This document shows, piece by piece, positions 10,626 through 21,492 of a stretch of 64,000 nt of DNA. Under the pieces are notes generated by a model. The model was given only the letters and a program-made list of their open reading frames with translations, made no database searches and was not told the origin of the DNA. The stretch lies in the NCBI GenBank assembly GCA_944472135.2, contig OX235270.1, forward strand, positions 85,941,168 through 86,005,167, given 5' to 3'. The position numbers and the translations under genes are program-made. Positions within the stretch are counted from its first letter, which is position 1. Each line of letters begins with the position of its first letter. Source of the stretch: Trichobilharzia regenti. Taxonomy: Eukaryota; Platyhelminthes; Trematoda; Strigeidida; Schistosomatidae.

Positions 10626-12834
10626 AAGACTGGATCAGATTCTCAAAACAAAGATTATTATTTCTTCACTAAGAATAAGTATATATTCAATAAAGCAATC
10701 AGATAACATACAAAGAGTATCAATTCACAGGGACATTTTACATCTCTACAGGATATCCTTATCTTTTTAGCCTCATTCTTACTGTCAACATTTTCTAAAT
10801 AAGTTATCATTTTCATCAGTACTGTTTGTCTGAAGTATGCTGTTTGAATAACCTGAGACAGTTCCTGGCATTTTCAAAGACCTATACTAAAATATGCACT
10901 TTCATTATTGTGGAGATTTAAAACAAATTCTGCAAGGCTTGTCTTCCTTAACACCACCAAGCGTGATCTTCGAAAAAACTGGAAAAGATCGGTGACCAAT
11001 CTACAAGATTTCCAACTGCATATATGAGTTTGAGTGTACTTGTGAAAGTGAATACATTAGATCGTACGGAAAGGTGATTGTCTACTAATATGGTGGGGTG
11101 TTTGTGCAAGTGGTGTAAAAAGTCGACATCAATGTATCAAAAACTTGAGTAACAAAGCATGTTATAGGCTACCGACTAGATACTGACGCTGTCATGTCAT
11201 TCACTGTTAACAAAAAAGTGCTTGCATTTGCGGCAGCTTGTGCAATTACAGTTAATAAGCCCCGGTTCATGTATAAAGATGGAAATGGTGGTCGCTTTGG
11301 TTCTACCATAGCAATATCTTTTAATTATTAACTGTTATTATTAATAATACTTTATTCCATCTATTTTCAGCATTCTTGACTCATTTAAAACTATCTTTTG
11401 TCAGTACCATTATGTTAACTCATTATTAATATTCAGTTTGCAATTCCAGACATTTTCAATTTCTATGTCTGATAACTAATCGTTTATATAAGTAATGTAA
11501 CCCCATCGTGATCCATTATTATCTTTAGTCTCCTCTTATACCCCTTCCTTCTTATCTATCGCAACCTGAGCTGTAATACATTCGCACCTGCCTTTTCGCA
11601 CGATTGATCCATTGTAGTTTATTTACTTATCAGTTATATATCTCTCTATGTATTTCTAATAGTATACATATCATAGTATGTGGAGTATTCAAATGATGAT
11701 TTCTACCGAAATTTAATGAATTCATTAACTTCTGCTTTATTAACATTTGTTCCTTGTTCTATATTCTCATCATGAAATAAATGTCTAAAATTGTGCAGAT
11801 TCACATCTGAGAAATTGTACTACATAAGCTCACATTTTCTATATGTTGTCAACTTCTAAATAAGCTAATTTGGTTACAGAAACAATTTCCGTTGAACTAA
11901 TCTTTTTTTTAAAATCCCTTTCTATTAATTATCACTTTTAGTTTTGAGACTTTTCACATCTGAAAAGCCTAGACTGAAATTGTGTTACAAGGGCGTTGTA
12001 TTAGATGAGATTCATGTGTATCTATGCTACTGAAAATACTATCTCCTATATCATGTCATCTATCCTGCAAGTGACAAGAAGTTAAATCTAAGACGCGAAA
12101 AGTTGTCTGTCTTGTACTTGTAGGACTTCTCCAAATCCCAATATGATATTTCTTTGTAAATTCACCGAAACAAAACTAGACTTCCTAATGACGTTGAGAT
12201 ATATAATTAGACTGAAATTAACCGACATGCTGTTAGACTATTCAAATATATTAGAACAAATGTGTCCAAATACTAGTTCGCTCATAATCCTATCTCTTGA
12301 ATGACTTAGAAAACATGTCGTTCAAAGTTAGTTTATAATTAAGAAGAGAAACCTTGTGACTAAATGTCAACCATGTATTTCAATCGATCTAGAGACTTAT
12401 TGAATCACAGCAGTGGATAAATAGGCTTGTCCAAACCAAGTTCACTTTTAACAGTTTGAAAAGATTTGAGCATTGCGTATTCATTATAATAAAGGTTTTT
12501 GTATTTCCCAATGAATGAAAAACAAAACGATATATATATATATATATATATATAAATCTTGGTGGGAAACGTGTTTGTGCCTTACAGCCTAAACGTACTC
12601 CAGCATTCTGTCTTCATTTGTGACTTATTTAATTTATTATTGTCGTATATTGGTGAATCATAGCGCCAAGTGTGATAGGAAATACGAAGACACAGTAGAC
12701 TTACGTACACCTTATAACTATTAACTAAACAATCTAACTTAGTACTAAAAGGTGGTAAGAACTTTTGCTCTCTCTTACTCCATTGAAATACTTTGGAAAA
12801 TTATTCTCTTTCTTCTGTCCTTCAAAACTCTTAG
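10626..12834. other. GPT intron, mostly unidentified
   Basis: No coding similarity recognised. A (TA)n run lies at 12531-12554. AT-rich triplet tracts near 11320-11350 could be an old retroelement tail, but I cannot assign it. Confidence 0.45.
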
Positions 12835-13056
12835 CTGACAATGGATGTTGTTGTGAATCCACCAAAACCAGATGAACCATCCTACAGTTCATTCATGAAA
12901 GAAAAATCTGCAGTACTTGAAGAACTGAAACAAAAAGCTGACCTTACTACAAAAGCATTAAACTCACTACCAGGTTTCTCATGTAATCCAATAACTGGAG
13001 CCATGTATGCTTTCCCAAGAATCGATTTGCCCAAAAAGGCGATTGAAACTGCTAAG
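12835..13056 (+). CDS. GPT: GPT exon: small-domain segment
   Basis: Acceptor actcttag ends at 12834; donor AAG|GTAGTT at 13057. The exon is 222 bases (74 codons, phase 0 at both ends): LTMDVVVNPPKPDEPSYSS.., then CNPITGAMYAFPRIDLP and IETAK. This is the start of the small domain, with the family's NP-xGAMY-FP motif. The apparent ATG at 12841 is internal. The 8.8-kb intron before it adds no missing protein sequence: Gln joins Leu directly, as in the vertebrate enzyme. Confidence 0.94.
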
Positions 13057-13129
13057 GTAGTTTCTTTTTTTTGGTGCTTTATTATATTATTTAATTCCTC
13101 ATGGCCATAATTAAGCGTCTGCAAGCTAC

Positions 13130-13330
13130 AGAGTAAATTTTGTTTTGCATTTCAAGTATTTCATCATACTTCAAGCCTCGAAGTTTCAGTAGTGGCGATT
13201 TCGTTTCTTGCCATGCGGAGTTGCTAGAGTCGCTCTCAGTCTTTACCGCTAGGTGACATTTCGGAGGGAGCTGGACTCGAGTCGAACCCAGATTTTTCGC
13301 TTGGTTGTCTAAATAAAATTTACAAACGTT
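13130..13330 (-). mobile_element. tRNA-derived SINE, type 2
   Basis: Reverse strand carries a B-box-like GGGTTCGACTCGAG and a body ending CGCCACTACTGAAACTTC. A close relative on the + strand at 61045-61240 ends CATCGCTACTAAAACTTC. It begins ~75 bases after a GPT exon. Confidence 0.55.
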
Positions 13331-13488
13331 AGTGTTTATTCGGAAAATAATTATAAGAGACAGTTGCAACTGTTTGTTCAAGTGTTTAGCCTAAGATGAC
13401 TTTGCATACTACTGATTGATTGAGATGAGTAGTCGTATATCACTCACACCAACCAGTAGTGCTTGCTACCCAGATCACAACGATCCAA

Positions 13489-13535
13489 ACACCGGACAGT
13501 TGTCTTGCTCGTTTGGGGCAGAGCTCATCAGGTGT
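13489..13535 (-). ncRNA. Hammerhead-like ribozyme motif, class C
   Basis: Reverse strand: 5' ACACC, core CTGATGA, stem II GCTC/GAGC with a ten-base loop, then AAGACAACTGTC and GGTGT. ACACC pairs fully with GGTGT (stem I), stem II has four pairs, and the core CUGAUGA is canonical. The expected GAAA is altered (AAGA), which probably makes this copy inactive. Stem III is short, as in the other schistosome-type motifs here. Confidence 0.5.
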
Positions 13536-15860
13536 GCTGCCGGTTCTTGCGACTGGTTGATATGAATGTTATCCGACTATTCATATCAGTCAATCACTAG
13601 AATGTGGCACCACGCAGTTATTGTTGCTTCCTTGACTGACATTTAAGGTATCAAGCAGACCATATGTTGTAATCTGAATAATTTTGGTTTCCAACGAAAA
13701 CCATGGTGAAATTTCACCTCGAACTGTATGAAAGGCAATTTGATGATTAAGTCAAACAGTAACTGAGAATTCTCAAAAGTAAATTATAGTAAAGGTCAGA
13801 TTACAACCGAACTTAATATCATAGATGTCAACATAAAACACTTTCTTAGGCTAGGCTCCTCCTAATCGAGATAAATCACTCCACTAAACACATACTTTTA
13901 ATCTCAATGATATTAAAGAAAACGAATTTGAGTTATAGTGTATTTTCCCCATACTTTTGCTTGATTCTTATACTTAAACCGGATGTCACGATCTGTTACC
14001 GAATAAACTTTGCTATTCGTAGAAATATTCTTTGTTTTCGTAAAAATATAATCACGTGCCAGCTGTAGAATTCATTTATCCCTACGTACATAACTATCCT
14101 CTTTTGCCAGTGAACTGATCAATAATCCAGTGATTTATTTTAAAATTAAAATAGTCGAATCCATTATCCCATATAAGTATTAAGAAAATAAGGTCATATG
14201 TTGATTGGTTTACGAAACAAAGCGGATATTTCATCCCTTGTAACAGAGTTAGAGGAAAAAGAAATGTGAGTGGATGCTTCTGGTATTGTTTGCATCGTCC
14301 TACGATGAAATAAGATCAGATGAGCTGTAAATAAATATTCTGCAGGTCGTATAAAATACAAAAAATCAATCCATACTATTTCGTTTTCAGGTAAAATATA
14401 ACTGTAATAGAAATGGTTTTTAGAAATTAATAATAATAACGAGAAGGTAACGAGATAAAATAAAACAGTGGAAGTATATAATCTCCGTGGGGTTGTGCTC
14501 TGAAAGTTCATTCAAACTCACAAGCCTGACTTCATGGGATTACTCAGCCCACTTATAAGCACTGTGTCTCATATGCGTGCACACAGTTTACTTAGCATAG
14601 CTATAGATAAGCAGAGCTGTAGAGAGGTGGCGGAAATAAACGCCTATGAACCAGTAGTCAGATGGATGTCAGTTTATCGAAAGGGGATTCACATCCAGTG
14701 AAATGTAACCATTGAATATCATTTTATAGTTCCAAATCTATATCAGTGATGGGCGCAATCATGCACAAATATTGGCTGCCCGCTGCTAACATTCTACAAT
14801 TACCAGTTTATGAGTAATACACACTGAGATGGTTAAAAAAAATGTGTGCACACAGAAGATTCAGATGCACAAATAACAATCCTGAGGAAATGTATATGAT
14901 AAAACAGTACATAATTCTAGGAGGAAGGAGGCTTTTTTGATGGATAAAATCGAACAGTTGTCTGTTACTCTCTGAGTCGAAGTTCGCACAGAATAAATTT
15001 TAATTAGTCCCTTTCCTGACTAAATGTTTGACTAGGTTCTCAGTTCCAAAGTTAATTGTTTTTCAAACAACTGTTGAAAACATATACGACAGTTATGACT
15101 GAATAGCTTAGTGGAAAACACTGTTTAATAAAAAGTATTATTATTATTATTATTATTATAGTGCTCGTTCCTTTGGTTCCTACTGAAACATGGAGCTTCA
15201 GTAACATAATGTCATTTATGGCAGTCTGTTTTAGCTCGCTGCGCGACCGTCTGTAGGCCTTAATTTCCCCCTTCTTCGGGCGCCCAACTCGTCTCTCTTC
15301 TCCCACTCGGCTTCAGGTCGACAGCCTTGCACGTGGTGTCAGTCAACGGTCTAATAAAAGTTACTGGATTGTAGTTTTAGTGGGAGTAATAAACGAACTC
15401 TATGGAGCTACGCTTATTCTGAGAGGTCTTACTAAGTACGAAATATCCACTCTGAAGTTCTGCACCATTTACTATCAAACAGACTAACTGTGGTGACTTC
15501 GAAACGCCTTACCACTTCTTCAAAACAGAACTGCCGCCTAACCTGATAGAAAGGAAACAAACAAAATAGAGATTATCTCATTAAAAGACAAACGCAAGTG
15601 ATAGGCAATGAATATAATTTCAGGAATTGGTAATCATATAAAATACTTGTAATAAGCAGTTTAAACTAGTGCCATTACGATAGGAGTACCAACCAAGGTA
15701 TTTCTGATGCAATAGTCCACACATATGTTAACATTAAATCATGTGCAAATACAATTTAAAATACAAAACAAATTGCCAAAATCATCGAAGCACCGCACGC
15801 TCCAAACAGCTGAGGCTATTGCAATTCACCTCAAACAACCAGTGCTCTGTGTGCAAAAGA
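13536..15860. other. GPT intron, mostly unidentified
   Basis: A (TTA)n run lies at 15137-15160. The frames at 14194-14511 and 15052-15306 are low-complexity or unsupported. Nothing further recognised. Confidence 0.45.
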
Positions 15861-16160
15861 AGCAAGTCCAGCTCCTACTACTGCCCTAGCCTTCAGTAGA
15901 GACTATAAATTCATGAATTTGTAATATTATCTTTCCTAATTTTTCTGTCGTTCATCTTATTTTTATGTCGATGCTACTGAACTGTTATCTTTTAATATTA
16001 TTATTGACTCGATATTATTTAAACATTAATTTTGTTCATAACACTAATTCATTCATTCACTATAATGTATGTATAACTGTAGAGCCTGATGATGAAGTTG
16101 TCGAAAACATTACTCTTTGTTCAGGATCCATTCTTCTGAAAATTTTATGTTTAACTTAGA
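15860..16160 (+). mobile_element. Possible Penelope-like 3' end
   Basis: AT-rich stretch ending GAGCCTGATGATGAAGTTGTCGAAAAC in two parts (16081-16107), which resembles the CCTGAAGAAGATCT..GAAA terminus of the Penelope-A copies. No coding part is seen, so this is tentative. Confidence 0.35.
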
Positions 16161-16261
16161 AACCTACTGTCTAGATATGACTGTCAAGCAACATTTACTC
16201 CCAGAGAGTAGCTAAAACTCTGAATCCGTCTTTATGCCACCGGCCAAGAAGTTGAAAGTCA

Positions 16262-16452
16262 GTTTTTTTATTTTTTTATTTACAGCTTGATTCCACACCG
16301 TATTTTTGGTACAAGTATGGAATTTTCAGCGTGGATATCGGTAGCCCAAAATTCGCAGGCCGACCATAGATATCGGGTGTGCGTCAGCGTGGGCTCGAAC
16401 CCCGGACCATGTGCATGGTAGGCAAGTATCCTAACCACTGTGCCACTTATGG
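16262..16452 (-). mobile_element. tRNA-derived SINE, type 1
   Basis: Reverse strand: A-box GTGGCACAGTGGTTAGGA, B-box GGGTTCGAGCCC, body GGGCTACCGATATCC, then GCTGAAAATTCCATACTTG, GGAATCAAGCTGTAAATAAA and an A/T-rich tail. The 3' part resembles the CR1 3' tail. Two other full copies lie at 22377-22570 and 41815-42005. Confidence 0.85.
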
Positions 16453-16663
16453 TGAATAGGCTTATAAAGGAGTATTGTATCTTTTTCCTTATTGAAGATT
16501 GTTCAAAAGAAAAAAAAATGATAGTTACACAATAAAATAAAAGGGTTCTTTAGAAAATAAAAACAAGATAATTTTAGATTATATGTTTTGTGGGGATTTG
16601 GATTAATCTAAACTGTTAGACTTCGTCATAAAACAATATCATTAGGAGATCAGTGAATACCAA

Positions 16664-16712
16664 GGAGTACTGGACAGCTGCTTCGTCCTAGTTTGGGCTC
16701 TTCAGTAGTCCT
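16664..16712 (-). ncRNA. Hammerhead ribozyme motif, class A
   Basis: Reverse strand reads CTGAAGA (canonical CUGANGA core), stem II GCCC/GGAC-type hairpin with loop AAACTA, GAAG in place of GAAA, stem III around CAGCTG, cleavage triplet GTC, then CAGTACTCC. Stem I is shortened relative to other copies. Confidence 0.6.
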
Positions 16713-17020
16713 CACCTGCAACCCCACCAGGGGTCTAACCTTTTTGATGAAACCTAAATTTCCAAAATTCCCACAATCTAGATGTCAATCTTCAGCTTAC
16801 TAATGGTCACTCGATGAGTGTCTTGAAGCTGTAGTGAGAAGACATGGTCAGTGGGTTCACCGTGCCCCAAGGTGTAGTGGATGCTCATCGAAGCCACTGG
16901 TCGAAGGTAGTGGTATATTACAAATCTACAAAGTTGGAATTCACGGGTCATTGAATCTCAGCCTTAGTGGCTGAAATTCTCAACGCTCCTGGCCTCGTAG
17001 CCTGAAGGTCTTGGTCGGGT

Positions 17021-17066
17021 GCACTGCTAGCGAGCCCCGAGCCAGAACGAAACAGCTATCCAGTGC
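17021..17066 (+). ncRNA. Hammerhead ribozyme motif, class A (covarying stem I)
   Basis: GCACTG pairs fully with CAGTGC (stem I). The core is CTAGCGA (two transitions from CUGANGA). GAAA is followed by CAGCTATC as stem III and cleavage site. Other copies have GTACTG/CAGTAC, so one base pair has changed on both sides. Confidence 0.6.
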
Positions 17067-17227
17067 TTCATGGTTCTTAGTGGTCTCTAACTGATGCTGG
17101 TTTGTGACAAAATCTAACAAACAAAAAATTTTTCCCGAAATATTTCGTTAAATAACAAGATGTTTCTTTTTTCTTTGTTTCTGTTGTAATTTTTCAATGG
17201 TTTGCTTATTTCTTTAAAAAATTTCAG

Positions 17228-17340
17228 TCGAAAGGTATGGAACCAGATTTCATGTATTGTTTGGGTTTTTTGGAAGAACATGGAGTATGTGTTGTGCCTG
17301 GTTCTGGTTTTGGTCAGACACCAGGAACTTGGCACTTCAG
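17228..17340 (+). CDS. GPT: GPT exon followed by a GC donor
   Basis: Acceptor aaaatttcag ends at 17227. Translation [19 protein letters not shown], then [18 protein letters not shown] plus two bases of the next codon. It holds the glycine-rich VVPGSGFGQ loop. The split codon AG|A, completed in the next exon, gives the conserved arginine (HFR) that binds the substrate carboxylate. The following intron starts GCAAGT instead of GTAAGT. A GT four codons' reach downstream would put the next exon out of frame, so the GC donor is required by the reading frame. Confidence 0.93.
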
Positions 17341-17477
17341 GCAAGTTAATTCAAATTATTTTGTATTTGTTTTCAATGAACTTTCATTAATCAGTTCATA
17401 TATAGATGTGCCGAAACATTTAGTGTCCGTTAAACAATGGCTACTAGGCACCTGCATATATATATATATATATTCCC

Positions 17478-18615
17478 TGTGGTAAAGGCCTTCGACAGTG
17501 TCTATCAAGAGGTGATTGGGCAACTACTTCGATACTACGGGGTACCACCAACAATTATACATCTCATCCAGCAGCTGTACGACAGTGCTGTATGCCAAGT
17601 AATCCACAACGGGAAACTCACGGAATCCTTCTCAGTGAAGACGGGAGTAAGCCAAGGCTACCCGCTATCTCCAATGATTTTCCTGATTGAGGGCAGTAGA
17701 ATGGATAATGCGACAGACAGTGAGCTGCGGGGAAACAGGCATAAAATGGACCCACACAAAACTTGGAGGATCTGGTCTTCGTCGATGATACATGTCTGAT
17801 TTCCCACAAACTAAAAGATATGCAAGTGGAAGGCAACAAGTTGTCAGAAGAAGCATCAAAGATAGGATTTCAGGTGGACATAGCAAAACCAGAGGTGGCC
17901 AAGATTCCTGATCAACAACAATGGCCACAGCGACAACAAACAACAGTCAGCATATATGGGAGGAATCTGAAGGGAACAACTTCCGTCACATACCTGAGAA
18001 GCATCTTTCTAATTGCAGGCGGACGGGACTGATGGGAATATCAAAGCGAGGATCGAGAAAGCAAGGCAAGCTTTCACCACTCTCAAGCCTGTGTGAAGGT
18101 CAACAGCACTCAGCATTAAAAATAAGATGCGGGTTTTCAAACTCCAATGTGAAGTCAGTGCTATTATACGAATCAGAGACATGGCGATTCATGAAGAGCA
18201 CTTCGAACAAACTACAGACCTTTATCAACAACTGTCTCCGCTCAATACTCAAGATCACATGGCCAGCCAGAAAAGATCAGCAATAGTGAGGGATCTCTGG
18301 GAGCGAACCAACCCAATGGAAACCGATCGTGCAACAAATATGCAGGAATAAATGGAGGTGGATTGGTTGGCCATACTCTGAGAAGACCATCAAATGAAAT
18401 CACACGCCACGTCATTGCTCGAGTGGAACCCACATAGGAAGCGGAGAGTTGTTCGTCAGTGCGAGAGTGACATGAAGGGGTCATGTGAAGAGGAGATGAA
18501 AGCATGTGGGCGGACGTGGAGCCAGGTGAAGACGTTGGCAGAGAACCGAACGCAATGGAGACTTGCGGCTGAATCCCTATTTTCCTCTAAGAACTAGAAA
18601 CAATAATAATTTCCT
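17478..18615 (+). mobile_element. RTE-type LINE (SR2-like), degenerate 3' part
   Basis: Begins exactly after a short (TA)n run in the last GPT intron. RT block A reads [13 protein letters not shown]; then QLYDSAVCQV, then GVSQGYPLSP (block B). After a deletion comes LVFVDDTCLISHKLKDM (block C, FVDD where FADD is expected). The tail reads NSNVKSVLLYESETWR..NKLQTFINNCLRSILKI, then the IGHT-R, WNP-KR and GRTWSQVKTLAENR blocks. At least four frames are used, so the element is dead. It ends at an AAT-rich tail near 18600. The same family occurs at 25339, 42752 and 58955. Confidence 0.85.
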
Positions 18616-19062
18616 AAACATTCTGGGATTATCTTAAATGCTTCAGTTTTACTCGGCACTCAAATTATTCCAAGAGTTTACAACATCTATAGTCTGGATA
18701 TTTATAATCTTAATCCGTAGATCGTCTAAAATACCATGTAAGAGAAGAGCAAAGAATGAAACATAACTGTAACTCAAATTATAGAAACGTTTCGCCATTC
18801 GACCAAGTGTCTGACTGGATTATAGTTCTTCACTTAACGCTTGAAACACTGTGTTTTTGCCTATGAATAGTTTATACATTGAAATGAACCAATCTTTAGT
18901 TACTTGTTTTACCCTTAAAGAATATCCAATTGACGACTTCCGTGGACGGCACTTCCGTCTTCCTCATTTGCTTTGCTTTCCCACTTACTCCATTTGCTTT
19001 TGCTGTAAGCTATTTCTCTTTTACCAAGTAACTTGTGTAATACCTTTTTTACTCTGTTACAG

Positions 19063-19153
19063 AATTACAATTCTTCCTAGAATTGAAGAGATGAAGGTGG
19101 TGATGGATCGTTTGAAAGATTTTCACTTGAATTTTATGACAAAGTATTCTTGA
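19063..19153 (+). CDS. GPT: GPT last exon and stop
   Basis: Acceptor actctgttacag ends at 19062. The first A completes the split Arg codon; then ITILPRIEEMKVVMDRLKDF, a short tail ending TKYS and stop TGA at 19151-19153. The C-terminus matches the family's usual end (ILP..EK....L..FH..F...YS), so the protein is complete at this side. No clear polyadenylation signal could be assigned in the first few hundred bases after the stop. Confidence 0.94.
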
Positions 19154-20879
19154 ATATTGAGCTTTTTGTTTACAAACAATAATAATAATAATCAACAAGT
19201 GAATTTAAGATTGTATATTGTGCACCAATTGTTCGTCTACTTACTTACAATTATTGTTTACTTCCTTGATATTTTATCGATTGTTTTATTTCCTCCTATC
19301 TTGCATTAAGAGAGGTATTTCATTCATTAGTGAGAATATGATTCCCATTCTGTCGTCTTTTTCATCATTTCCCAGTTTTGGTCACTTTTATTTACAATTA
19401 TGTATACTAATATTTCCATTTTGCATTTGCCTGATGGAATATACACTTCTCAGGGATTTTATCGAATAGATTTTTCACCAGTTTATCTTATCCCCATTAT
19501 TCATGATGCGTATTGTTTGATTTTCATGAATTTATGGTCATCTTATCGATAAATATACAGAGATAGCTGATTATTGATTAATTATGCCTGTCTATCCTAT
19601 CCTTATTCAAATATGTCTAACTTGGAGCTTTTATTCTATGTGTATGACATATATGATCTCCTCCAGACCGTGTTTTCTTTGTTTACTGCGCGCATGCCAT
19701 AATTTTTATTGTATAGAAGCAAATTATAAAGGTCAAAATTGTCTGTACCAGTGTTGCTTATCTCTTTGTTATCAAAGAAACTGACATGAATCAATAATTA
19801 AATGCAATCAGTAATGACCACCAAGTTACCTGGTGGAAATAGTTAGTCTGTTTTAAATTTACTTCTGTCATATCAACAGTATTCTATATAGTGTATGTGG
19901 GATAAAATTTAGGCGCGTTTAGTCTTGTCGGCATTTTTCGAGGGATAATTATTTAACTATTATGAAGTAGCGAGTAACTTTGTTCCAAATAATGAAGAGA
20001 AATCCAGTAAACTCACTGGTTGTTTAATTTGTAAGTCTATCCGGTTAGTTACATAAATAATCTTGTGTTGTGACAATGTTTGTCTGCCTATCTATGTGAT
20101 GAAATAATTTCATGCATCATATTGCAATGTGTCCTCAGCAAAATGTGAAGGTATTTGTTTGCGCTTTTGAGAAAAGAAGAATTAAATCAATGCGCAGTAC
20201 ACAGGTGTCGTGGTATTTTTGTTCATATTAAAGATAAATTCTCAACATTGAGACGAATCTCAGTATACTTCGAATCTAAAATCAAGTATTATTATATTGT
20301 CAATATTCCCATCAGCAATAGGCTCTCAAAGATCCTTAACATTTATGCACCGTATCTTCTTATTTCTTTTGTAATCTAATTAGCCAACCGAGACTGAGAT
20401 ATATTGAAGACATCCTGTGCTGTTGTTTTCTTTAGAAAATTATTGAAACCCAGAGAGCACTGGAATACTGATCCATGCATCCTGAGACTTGTTGTTAATG
20501 TGAACTCAACCTATTGCGTATTAAATCCATAATAGCGATGGAAGCCCATGAAGTCGAAGTTCAACTTCTGTGCTCATATCTAGTGTTGGAAAGACTTCTC
20601 ACAATTGAGATATTTATTTTATCCAACCGTCTGAAGATAAATTAATGAAGGGAAACTGTGTTCAGCAAATTTTTCACTTTCCTAAGTTGTAAAGGCAACA
20701 AATGCATGCAAATGGTTTCCAGTGTTAGGTAAGGCAGTTTACTCTGTATCGATTAAGAGCGCGTAAGTCTCTTTACAATACAACTAGTGATGACTGCTAC
20801 AACAAAGTAATTTTAATTTCCCCGTTAGCTAGTCAGCATCTTTCCCTTACTCCATAGCAATTCTCTTTCGACAAAAGAT
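19154..20879. other. GPT 3' flank, nothing recognised
   Basis: Presumed 3' UTR and flank. Short frames (for example 18851-19153, 19218-19469, 19584-19784) are AT-rich and show no family motif. No second gene recognised. Confidence 0.45.
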
Positions 20880-20884
20880 AACAC

Positions 20885-21065
20885 AATTAGAAGTTAATTG
20901 GTGGATGGTGACTGGCAGTGGAATCCAGGACGCACATTTCGTCCTATTTGGGTCTCGTCACCCGGACGTATCTGCATTCCTCAGTGAGTGATGATGTTCC
21001 CACCGAGGATCGAACCCGCTGCTCATAGTTTTGAACGCCAAAGCGTTATCCACTAGACCACATGT
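20885..21065 (-). mobile_element. Class-B hammerhead SINE (Smα-like)
   Basis: Reverse strand: tRNA-like head (..TGGTCTAGTGGATAACGC A-box, GGGTTCGATCCTCGG B-box), then a hammerhead, then CCACTGCCAGTCACC and CATCCACC. It is a near-complement of the copy at 21140-21492, from which it is separated by a (TA)n run. Confidence 0.8.
20922..20968 (-). ncRNA. Hammerhead ribozyme motif, class B
   Basis: Reverse strand: stem I GTCCGG/CTGGAT (with G-U pairs), core GTGACGA (first base G where C is required), stem II GACC/GGAC with loop CAAATA, GAAA, stem III ATGTGCGT and cleavage at GTC. The layout is that of schistosome Smα ribozymes. The C3 change should abolish or cripple cleavage. Confidence 0.7.
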
Positions 21066-21093
21066 ACCAAGAGAGCCACCACTTGTGCAACGG

Positions 21094-21123
21094 GATATAT
21101 ATTATATATATATATATATATAT
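21094..21123. repeat. (TA)n microsatellite
   Basis: Short TA run between two oppositely oriented class-B hammerhead repeats. Confidence 0.9.
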
Positions 21124-21139
21124 TATTTAACTCAATTTT

Positions 21140-21492
21140 AGATCTTCCCGTTGATTGACTGAACCGAGGTGCTCGGTCTCAGGTTGAAATGTCGCCTTCT
21201 TGTGCAGATGCTTCGACGATGTCTGCGCGTGTAATTGACGTAATTTGGCGTTTGAAACTATGAGCAGCGGGCTCGATCCTCGGTGGGAACATCATCACCC
21301 ACTGCGGAATGCAGGCACATCCAGATGACGAGTCCCAAAAAGGACGAAATGTGCATTCTGGATTCCACTGCTAGTCACCATCCACCGGTCAACTTCTAAT
21401 TACATATCCAGACATCGCGAAGCATCTGCAGAAGAAGCCGACATGTCAACCTGAGACCGAGCACTTCGGTCCAATCAATCGATGGGAAAATC
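21140..21492 (+). mobile_element. Class-B hammerhead repeat with ~75-bp inverted ends
   Basis: The left end (21143-21222) and right end (21412-21492) are inverted copies of each other: CGGTCTCAGGTTGA at left, TCAACCTGAGACCGAG at right, and GCAGATGCTTCG against CGAAGCATCTGC. Between them lie a tRNA-like B-box (GGGCTCGATCCTCGG), the hammerhead (21319-21363) and CCACTGCTAGTCACC. This is the most complete class-B unit in the window. Confidence 0.82.
21319..21363 (+). ncRNA. Hammerhead ribozyme motif, class B
   Basis: Stem I ATCCAG/CTGGAT (6 pairs), core ATGACGA (C3 replaced by A), stem II GTCC/GGAC with loop CAAAAA, GAAA, stem III around TGTGCA, cleavage after ATT. All structural parts except C3 are intact. 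Confidence 0.72.

Larger units (their letters stand above)
16655..17110. repeat. Inverted pair of class-A hammerhead repeats
   Basis: A minus-strand hammerhead end (16664-16712) faces a plus-strand one (17021-17066). Between them is a degenerate repeat body with tRNA-like CCTTAGTGGCTGAAATTC and CACGGGTCATTGAATC. The same head-to-head layout occurs at 32028-32521. Confidence 0.65.
1444..19153 (+). other. GPT: Alanine aminotransferase gene, 3' portion (5 exons)
   Basis: Gene-level entry. The five exons join in frame, apart from one missing base in the first, into the C-terminal ~260 residues of a class-I/II PLP-dependent alanine aminotransferase. The enzyme interconverts alanine plus 2-oxoglutarate and pyruvate plus glutamate and is normally cytosolic or mitochondrial. 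The 5' exons, with the N-terminal arm and first half of the large domain, are upstream of the window. Introns inside the window are 2.1, 8.8, 4.2 and 1.7 kb, and all carry mobile elements. Splice sites are GT-AG except the last intron (GC-AG). The order of conserved blocks ([35 protein letters not shown]) is that of animal GPT/GPT2. Identification is by recognition of family motifs. Confidence 0.93.

Noticed and set aside
12841..13110. ATG at 12841 as a start codon
   Set aside because: It is internal to a spliced exon; upstream residues and the acceptor at 12834 fit the family.
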